A stretch of DNA of 18,249 bases from Spirochaetaceae bacterium (GTDB taxonomy: Bacteria; Spirochaetota; Spirochaetia; Treponematales; Breznakiellaceae), in the NCBI GenBank assembly GCA_031269165.1, contig JAISZQ010000056.1:1-18249 (forward strand), given 5' to 3'. Positions 13,701-18,249 of this stretch are shown here, one piece after another. Both the position numbers and the translations under genes were made by a program. Position 1 is the stretch's first letter. Each line of letters begins with the position of its first letter. The notes under the pieces were generated by a model, which had not been told where the DNA came from, ran no database searches, and saw only the letters and a program-made list of their open reading frames with translations.

Positions 13701-15245
13701 GCGTATTTTAACCGCTACACCATTTTTACGACGACCCTGAGTTATCTCTACACCTTTGAATCGAATATTGCCGGTATCGTTGAATCCCAGGCGGGACAGG
13801 CAAGCGCCGTCTCCTTTTCCGATAACGCGCTGGAAAAGACCCTCGGCATTTACTCGTATAACCGCCTCTACGACCCGCCGGTTACCAAGAAAATCGTCGA
13901 GAACGTCGTGTCGTTCGCCTCGCTTTTCTCCACACCGGGTGAGAACCCGCCCCTGTTCCTGCAAAATGTGCCGCCAAGCGTCTATAAACCCGACGCTTTC
14001 CTCAAATATTTAGGAAGTTATATCCGTTACTGGGGCCGCTACCCGGATTCCGTGTATCGGCCTGAGCATGCGTGGGCAGACTACCGGAGGAAGATGCAGA
14101 CGGTAAAGGCGTTTCAGATAAACGCCGCATTGCAGACCATCTACCTCAAGAGTATCGAAGCCCTGAACGTTGCCGACAACGTCATACTGAGCGAGGCCCT
14201 TGCCGCCGATAAAAACGGGTATGTTGCCGCGCTGAACGACAAGGTCAACATTCTTTCCGAGTTTTTGAGTACCGACGCGGAACGCATGATTGCCACATGG
14301 ATGAAACTGCCCGATGACCCCATAGACGCCTTCAGGGTTTTGCAGGCGGCAACGGACGAGGAACTCAAGGAAAGTTATCTTTCCGTCCGTACCGAAGACT
14401 CCGCGCTTGCGATCGGCTGGTGGAACGATTTTGCGTTCAACGGCATAAAGGTGCTGTCGGATGAGTTCAAGCAGATGACGGAAACGACATTGTTCTCCCA
14501 AACGGAGCGTTTGAAGCAGTATCCCCTCTGCGCCGACGCGTCGGTAGAGAATCCCCTTTCCCTGAACATCGTCAAGGACATCGCCGCTCTTCTGGATTCT
14601 ATGGGCGCGGGGATAGCCGAACCTGAAACGGAGCCGGTCAAACAGGCCCTGCACCCGGTATTATTCAAGGGCTCCGCCCTTCCTTGGGCAAAAAAAATCC
14701 ACCGGTTTGCTTCTGCCGTGGCGGACAGTCAAAAGCCGCTTTCGTGGACCATTGCCCAGCCGTCAATTGCGGTGCAGAACAGCCTTCCCGCGAACGGGCG
14801 GCTTCTCGCGGTAAACCGCTTCCGCTATATTGAGGCAAAGGTAGAGAACCAGGCGGCGGTACGGGTCAACGCCTACATGAATCAGAAAACGACGCTTGCC
14901 CAAGGCTACGCCGACGACGGCGCTATTATTCTGCGGTTTTTCAGAACGTCTGGGGATACCGCGCCCCAGACAACGGTAACCATCAGCAATAAGTGGGCGG
15001 CCTTCAACCTCTATTTCCAAAAAGACGCGGTAAAGGGCAACGACATCAACGGGAACGAAGTGTTTTATACGCCGATACTGGTGCCGGCAGACGGAACCCA
15101 GTACGTGTACTTTGTGGAACTCTCTTTCAACCGGGAAATCCCTTCACGGGACGAATGGAACACGGTGCGGACATTCCCCGATCTCGTGATCCAAGACGGT
15201 TTCATCACGGGGAATACCTTCGTTGTTGGCTCACAGGAGCGGTGA
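10719..15245 (+). CDS. tssM: Type VI secretion inner-membrane protein TssM (IcmF family), long form
   Basis: 1508 residues, longer than the usual 1100-1250. An N-terminal transmembrane helix (about 21-39) leads to a cytoplasmic GTPase-like domain with Walker A GEPRSGKS (118-125), then VVTI/IVTIPADALL and YVIVTKLDLVNGFQEY, all standard IcmF features. YFIRDVFHKRVF (about 443-454) and a further helix (about 472-492) come before the long periplasmic region, which is mostly helical. The C-terminal beta domain, ending near VYFVELSFN, is the part that binds TssJ in known systems. TssM with TssL and TssJ makes the trans-envelope channel. ATPase function looks intact by motif. The start overlaps the tssL stop. 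A MITE-like element begins at the base after its stop codon. Confidence 0.93.
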   Translation: MNFSALFAQAANYVKTTTTGKIILVIVVLLLFLIIAVPLIRRLKRRKIKEKETREIMKDLLTWRHLAQLVKGGGGHEKAKQELSDNILKINDLLKQGFHKAARRGRDLYAHPWFVLVGEPRSGKSSLLEASDLELEPSTVERDTTDDGKNSLPVRIWGGTKAAVCDISGKVFFDRWLEGSSAEWMYITRQICRYRRKRPLDGIIVTIPADALLADSADLSSHKAILMARELHDLLHNCGMNLPCYVIVTKLDLVNGFQEYAKFLEGDMRHQILGFSNNAKFYSSQKFEEFWAALRERLVDGAKQLLTENARRSEQSPETRMDTAAKIWTFPDTFGALNENIKIYLDALFGEDNYHGTSNTYFEGIYFTSAQDRYISLSPAMARLSGLTTDELAIPSASYRDTAYPDRPVQANPAASNSLMTISGRQPALTPVNRRPDLHYGYFIRDVFHKRVFRESEHVSFTRRKALMLHLPHYLLCAVFIGAGLYWGLTALFNAEKLHTNLLQISTYYTYLDGLLQKGAPFYSPLVKEDSPGHFVVDMEPVEGESLSSRVQFFYNAVVFRDMAVTIPPGFGLSRIVTDGFQPNYRYKDKAFIANQLYATMVRMPVIRNVGNKIIGNVQTQVLTADVKAVLTSFLELDDVKNTDFNQMFRSGKFKFDSMPRYLIPDLSNDTANLLKQYKSQYERDYSYRIAPDYIYSDDFAKAKDAALNTIISAWDRYAVYPDSLYGKIKRLAAISEEILTNYADITDSLRRVNTVITLDQVRELVYEWKALTNRQKNILSEGRALFAEVTGQLRAAHIPLAFDNPLPTINISGGAGATLVTTRPVPDAYRDNLINDYLFNDMVIGLAVKEYTALFDADMAFVRQKLGASGQERAGRIIALQGEFGNRLATEVQDLRSRAAKLQGNELLAGKADEKSDASSLFSIVEKIVDLSSDIALPVEKNLANAGFETNWQEGQGNIKTALDTFDAYAADYLENKKVGLLVANARTMLLAQAYFNRYTIFTTTLSYLYTFESNIAGIVESQAGQASAVSFSDNALEKTLGIYSYNRLYDPPVTKKIVENVVSFASLFSTPGENPPLFLQNVPPSVYKPDAFLKYLGSYIRYWGRYPDSVYRPEHAWADYRRKMQTVKAFQINAALQTIYLKSIEALNVADNVILSEALAADKNGYVAALNDKVNILSEFLSTDAERMIATWMKLPDDPIDAFRVLQAATDEELKESYLSVRTEDSALAIGWWNDFAFNGIKVLSDEFKQMTETTLFSQTERLKQYPLCADASVENPLSLNIVKDIAALLDSMGAGIAEPETEPVKQALHPVLFKGSALPWAKKIHRFASAVADSQKPLSWTIAQPSIAVQNSLPANGRLLAVNRFRYIEAKVENQAAVRVNAYMNQKTTLAQGYADDGAIILRFFRTSGDTAPQTTVTISNKWAAFNLYFQKDAVKGNDINGNEVFYTPILVPADGTQYVYFVELSFNREIPSRDEWNTVRTFPDLVIQDGFITGNTFVVGSQER

Positions 15246-15371
15246 TTAGAGTTTGTCCATAATGTAGACACATTATGGACAAACTTCCTTAAAACCCGCA
15301 TTTTTGCAGCCTTTAGGCGAAAAAATGCAGTGTCTGGCCACAAAGTAACCGACTTTGTGGACAGACACTAA
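15246..15371. mobile_element. 126-bp MITE-like element of three adjacent hairpins after tssM
   Basis: The ends are imperfect inverted repeats (16 of 20 match): TTAGAGTTTGTCCATAATGT at 15246-15265, and the complement of TTAGTGTCTGTCCACAAAGT at 15352-15371. Each end also folds on itself: 15250-15285 has a perfect 16-bp stem with loop AGAC, and 15329-15369 an 18-bp stem with one mismatch. A third hairpin (GCATTTTT/AAAAATGC) fills 15298-15328. It has no coding capacity. In this position it may also end the tssM transcript, though no T-run follows. Confidence 0.6.
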
Positions 15372-15400
15372 TTAAGAAGATAAGGGATACTATGTCGCGC

Positions 15401-15446
15401 ATTTGTTCGTGTGGTTGCGGGCCTTTGGCCCGTTGAGGTTTGTGGT
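15401..15446 (+). repeat. 46-bp inverted repeat, right copy (partner 5424-5470)
   Basis: This copy contains the hairpin CGGGCC-TTT-GGCCCG (15418-15432) and ends 2 bp before the start codon of the next gene, so it supplies that gene's leader and GAGG ribosome site. The pair brackets the STAS-to-tssM gene series. Confidence 0.65.
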
Positions 15447-15448
15447 TC

Positions 15449-16048
15449 ATGAAGCATATCGTTGTTTTTCTGTTTTGTTTATTCCTCGGCGCGGCGGTGT
15501 ACGCGCAAAACGTGATCATAACCCAGGGCGAAGGGAACTTTCTGTCTCCTTCGAGCAAAGGGGGGTTGGACCGGGGTCCGACGTGGTTCTCAGGCTCTAT
15601 CGGAACCAACATTCTGATCTACAAGGCCCTCATCCAGAATGACGTGTTGGTCAATTTTGGCGGGATACACGCGAACGGACTCTTCAAAACGGACGGCACG
15701 GACGATTACGAAGTCAAGACAAGCGACGAGTTCCTTATCCACGTTTCCGACAATATTTTTGCCGCGCTGAACATCAAGACGGTGGGCCTACGGGCCGGAT
15801 TTTTCGGGGGAGTCGGCGTCTACACAGGCGAGCCGGTGCAGTTATTTCTCACGGTAGGTTTTCTCGTCGGGTTGCATATTCTGCCTGAATCGTTCGTCTC
15901 GTTCACCATCGACATAAAACCCGGATACTCAGGCACCGTTCACTGGGATTTCGCCAACACCGATATTTTTTCGGCCTTCACCCCCCTTCAGCACGGCTGG
16001 ACTTTTCCGCTTGCCGTAAGCGTACGATTGAACTTGGACCGGAGTTAG
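15449..16048 (+). CDS. Small exported protein, probable outer-membrane beta-barrel
   Basis: 199 residues from the ATG at 15449; a TTG at 15440 is in frame, but GAGG at 15434-15437 is better spaced for the ATG. A clear signal peptide (MKHIVVFLFCLFLGAAVYA, cut before Gln20) directs export. The mature part has alternating hydrophobic/polar stretches and many Gly, Phe and Tyr/Thr residues, with patterns such as RAGFFGGVGVYTG and LFLTVGFLVGLHIL, and ends in VSVRLNLDRS, like strands of an 8-stranded barrel. I do not recognise a family. It follows tssM by about 200 bp on the same strand but has its own leader. It might be a surface partner of the secretion system or simply a neighbour. Confidence 0.65.
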   Translation: MKHIVVFLFCLFLGAAVYAQNVIITQGEGNFLSPSSKGGLDRGPTWFSGSIGTNILIYKALIQNDVLVNFGGIHANGLFKTDGTDDYEVKTSDEFLIHVSDNIFAALNIKTVGLRAGFFGGVGVYTGEPVQLFLTVGFLVGLHILPESFVSFTIDIKPGYSGTVHWDFANTDIFSAFTPLQHGWTFPLAVSVRLNLDRS

Positions 16049-16083
16049 CAGGTTGATTGCACGCAAAACAGGGATAAAAAAGA

Positions 16084-16120
16084 GAGGCTGTTCCAAAACG
16101 TGAGGTTTTGGAACAGCCTC
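16084..16120. repeat. Perfect 16-bp-stem hairpin, GTTTTGGAACAGCCTC family
   Basis: GAGGCTGTTCCAAAAC (16084-16099) pairs fully with GTTTTGGAACAGCCTC (16105-16120) around a 5-nt loop. The same hairpin with small changes is at 17440-17476, and half copies are at 102-117 and around 4384. It is too regular and too often repeated to be only a terminator; it is probably a miniature mobile element. Confidence 0.75.
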
Positions 16121-16144
16121 ACGGAACAAGGTCAAACGCCTATT

Positions 16145-16184
16145 GGCGGCGAAGCATATACGGACTGTTATGCGAAGTACCGCC
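16145..16184 (-). terminator. Possible terminator hairpin of the MFS gene
   Basis: GGCGG (16145-16149) pairs with CCGCC (16080+ side, 16180-16184) and inside it GCATA pairs with TATGC, with an internal loop between. It sits 8 bp beyond the MFS stop in the direction of transcription. No T-run follows, so the call rests on position and structure. Confidence 0.35.
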
Positions 16185-16192
16185 GTCCCCCA

Positions 16193-17365
16193 TTATTTTC
16201 TATTTTTATTATCAATTTTCCTGTTTAGTGTTTCAACCATTATTATTTTTATTATTAATATTATTCCAATAAATATTGGGAATATATTAAATCCTATATG
16301 GGAGGCAAACCATCCAAAGATAGGCGGCATTAACGTAGTGCCAATATACGCGCTTGCCATTTGTATTCCCATTATCGCCTGTGAAAATTCCCCGCCAAAA
16401 TTATTTGGCGTTTCATGCAGTAAACTGGGAAAAATGGGGGCGCAACCAAGACCAATCATAAAAAGTCCCGGCAATAAGGTACTATTGCCAAACGGCAGAA
16501 GCAGAACAATAATCCCGCCGCCGGTTATTATCTGCCCCAAGCGGATCATTTGCCTGTTATTTAATTTCATTGTTACAAAACCCGATATAAAACGTCCTGA
16601 AGTTATTCCAATATAATACAATGCTATCCATTGGGCGGCAATTTTGGGCGATATGTTCTTTGCCATGACCAGATAACTACTGCCCCATAATCCCGTTACC
16701 GTTTCAATGGCGCAATAACAAAAAAATGCCGCCAGAATGTGTTTAACCCCAACTATATGCAATAACTGTTTCAATTTAATTGAATTATGCTGTTGTGTTG
16801 CAGTTTTTTGTGCATTGTTCTTTTTCCATAAAGGCAATGACGCAAATAACACCGCAACAAGGCAAAATTGTATTATGCCAATAGTTCTATATCCTAAATT
16901 CCACGAATTTTTATGTATCAAAAACGCCGACATGATTATTGGGCCAAGAGAAGCGCCAATGCCCCAGAAACAGTGTAACCAGCTCATGTGTCTCGCTTTA
17001 TAATGCAACGCCACATAATTATTTAACGCGGCGTCAACAGAACCGGCGCCTAACCCTAAGGGAATAGCGCAAAGGAATAATGGCCAAAAAACACGGGAAA
17101 ATGAAAATCCGATAAGGGCGGCGGCGGTCATCAGAACACTAACGGCCGTAACAACACCGGTTCCAAACCGCCTGATAATTTTTTCGCTCAATATGCTTGA
17201 AACAACCGTTCCGCCGGCAATAATCATGGAAATAAATCCGGCGTAATGCAACGGAACATTTAATAAAGGGGACATTGAGGGCCATGCGGAACCGAGTAGT
17301 GAATCCGGCAACCCCAAGCTGATAAAAGAAAGGTAAATTATAATCAAAATCAACAATGTAATCAT
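16193..17365 (-). CDS. Major facilitator superfamily transporter
   Basis: 390 residues, almost wholly hydrophobic, with about 12 membrane helices, normal for an MFS permease. A helix-rich first half includes the GLGAGSVDAALNNYVALHY segment, the SWLHCFWGIGASLGP segment and a charged central loop (KKNNAQKTATQQ). The second half has GLWGSSYLVMAKN and the ISGFVTMKLNNRQ loop. This pattern is common in FucP-like sugar permeases and related drug/metabolite transporters; the substrate cannot be told. The DNA is clearly richer in A and T than all flanking genes, with many ATT/ATA/AAT codons, a sign of recent transfer. It has its own promoter and lies alone, opposite to the neighbours, between two copies of the same hairpin. 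Confidence 0.85.
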   Translation of the reverse strand: MITLLILIIIYLSFISLGLPDSLLGSAWPSMSPLLNVPLHYAGFISMIIAGGTVVSSILSEKIIRRFGTGVVTAVSVLMTAAALIGFSFSRVFWPLFLCAIPLGLGAGSVDAALNNYVALHYKARHMSWLHCFWGIGASLGPIIMSAFLIHKNSWNLGYRTIGIIQFCLVAVLFASLPLWKKNNAQKTATQQHNSIKLKQLLHIVGVKHILAAFFCYCAIETVTGLWGSSYLVMAKNISPKIAAQWIALYYIGITSGRFISGFVTMKLNNRQMIRLGQIITGGGIIVLLLPFGNSTLLPGLFMIGLGCAPIFPSLLHETPNNFGGEFSQAIMGIQMASAYIGTTLMPPIFGWFASHIGFNIFPIFIGIILIIKIIMVETLNRKIDNKNRK

Positions 17366-17393
17366 ATACGCCTCGGTTTCATTTTATATTTTC

Positions 17394-17422
17394 ATCCTAT
17401 TTTATTAGCAATATTTTGTCAA
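17394..17422 (-). promoter_or_regulatory. Sigma-70 promoter of the MFS gene
   Basis: On the minus strand a perfect TTGACA (17422-17417), a 17-bp spacer and TAGGAT (17399-17394) lie about 30 bp before the start codon. A weak GAGG close to the ATG is the only visible ribosome site. Confidence 0.7.
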
Positions 17423-17439
17423 TATATTTTATACCATTT

Positions 17440-17476
17440 GAGGCTGTTTCAAAACTTCAGTTTTTGGAACAGCCTC
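17440..17476. repeat. Hairpin of the GTTTTGGAACAGCCTC family, right copy
   Basis: GAGGCTGTTTCAAAAC and GTTTTTGGAACAGCCTC form an imperfect version of the hairpin at 16084-16120, with loop TTCA. The right end is the exact point where homology to the ABC permease begins, so the element, or the event that brought it, truncated that gene. Confidence 0.75.
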
Positions 17477-18035
17477 CCTCGCGGCGTTCTCGTTCAGCAA
17501 ACTCCATTTCCCGGGGCGCGACAAACTCTTTCTGGGTTATCTGGCGACGATGATGGTTCCCTGGCACGCGATCATGATTCCCCAGTTCATCGTTGTGAGG
17601 AGTCTGCACCTGTACAACACCCACGGGGCGCTCATAGTGCTTCAAGCCTTCAGCGCCTTTGGCGTGTTTTTGCTCAGGCAGAACATGATCAGCATCCCCG
17701 ACAGCTTAAGCGAGGCCGCGCGTATCGACGGCTGTTCCACCTTCCGCATCTACTGGAACATCATCCTGCCCCTGACCAAGACCGGCCTTGCCACGCTCAG
17801 CGTCCTCACATTCAACGGCATCTGGAACGACTATATGGGGCCGATGATCTACCTTGATGCCGAGCATCTGCGGACGATACAGATTGCCCTGGCGAGTTTC
17901 CGCGAGGAGTACAGCGCAAACTATGGCGCGATTCTTGCCGGAACGGTGATCTCGATTATCCCGATTGTGATCGTCTATGTCTGCGCGCAAAAGTACATCG
18001 TGGACGGCATCGCCTACGCCGGGGTGAAGGGCTAA
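17477..18035 (+). pseudogene. 5'-truncated sugar ABC transporter permease (MalG/UgpE-type)
   Basis: From 17481 the frame reads AAFSFSKLHFPGRDKLFLGYL, the usual mid-protein segment of MalG-type binding-protein-dependent permeases, and runs on to a normal C-terminus. The EAA motif, which docks onto the ATPase, is EAARIDGCSTFRIYWNIILP. The end, VDGIAYAGVKG, is the classic terminus of the family. Roughly the first 90-110 residues (signal anchor, first helices) are missing; upstream the frame passes through the hairpin to a stop at 17439. Internal starts at 17550/17553 lack a ribosome site. No binding protein or partner permease is in the window. Confidence 0.85.
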
Positions 18036-18249
18036 GCCCCCCAGGGCCTCCCTTGGGCGTGTCGTGATGAGAACGGGCATCGGGCTCCCCTTCGGGGACA
18101 GAGCGCATCCAAGAATAAGGTGGGGGGAAGTCTCCCCCTCGCTCCAGCCGCTTCGCGTCTTACGCTACCCCCTCTGCGGCTACCGTTTATACACATCTTT
18201 TTGCGATGAGCCATCCCATAAATATGTTCTGAAACCGGGTCCAGCCCTC
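18036..18249. other. Intergenic tail with a hairpin and a dispersed repeat
   Basis: TCCCC-TTC-GGGGA (18086-18098) is a short hairpin sharing its core with 2690-2706. Positions 18122-18173 are the inverted partner of the repeat at 22-92. The last 65 bases show no gene. Confidence 0.5.
18122..18173 (-). repeat. Right-edge dispersed repeat, inverted partner of 22-92
   Basis: Read on the minus strand it begins AGGGGGTAGCGTAAGA and continues to CTGGAGCGAGGGGGA, matching the left-edge copy, but the spacer between the two blocks is shorter. The GGGGGA/TCCCCC part can form a hairpin. Confidence 0.6.

Noticed and set aside
12720..13964. 414-codon minus-strand frame opposite tssM
   Set aside because: It is a shadow of the IcmF gene: composition is skewed to Arg/Gly/Val, with no ribosome site or recognisable domain.

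Overview
The window looks like a piece of a mid-GC, Gram-negative anaerobe genome crowded with small repeats. Strong AGGAG-type ribosome binding sites, a short-lipobox lipoprotein, an AF_0612-type aspartic protease and dense palindromic repeats make me think of a termite-gut Treponema-like spirochete. That is an inference from style; there is no rRNA or diagnostic marker here.

Left part (1-5221): a moeA-type molybdenum cofactor gene (583-1806) is followed by a 150-bp MITE sitting exactly on its stop codon. Next come palindromic 'GTCATTGCGAG' repeats and a roughly 425-bp composite repeat present twice in direct orientation (2091-2517 and 4614-5034). Each copy ends in a frame-preserved copy of the last 142 bp of moeA. 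The two copies bracket a small accessory cassette: an XRE repressor, a divergent CatB/Vat-type acetyltransferase whose codon usage changes abruptly inside the gene, and a decayed rve transposase. A tRNA-Pro(GGG) with its own promoter closes this part.

Centre (5222-16048): the most interesting block is one long plus-strand gene series. It holds a STAS anti-anti-sigma factor, a possible 39-aa coupling ORF, an ECF-like sigma factor, a lipoprotein that may be a divergent TssJ, a retropepsin-like aspartic protease, then TssK, TssL and TssM of a type VI secretion system (T6SS), and finally a small exported, probably beta-barrel protein. TssL carries a four-unit Pro/acidic periplasmic repeat tail in place of the usual end, and TssM is unusually long. 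Sheath, tube, baseplate, ClpV, VgrG and effector genes are not in the window. A 46-bp inverted repeat brackets the block (5424-5470 and 15401-15446), and a 126-bp MITE-like element follows tssM.

Right part (16049-18249): an AT-rich MFS transporter on the minus strand lies between two copies of a 16-bp-stem hairpin (GTTTTGGAACAGCCTC family). The right-hand hairpin abuts a 5'-truncated MalG-type sugar ABC permease. A further repeat, inverted relative to one at the left edge, ends the window.

Together the genes suggest a T6SS membrane complex under a dedicated sigma/anti-anti-sigma switch, embedded in repeat-driven accessory DNA.
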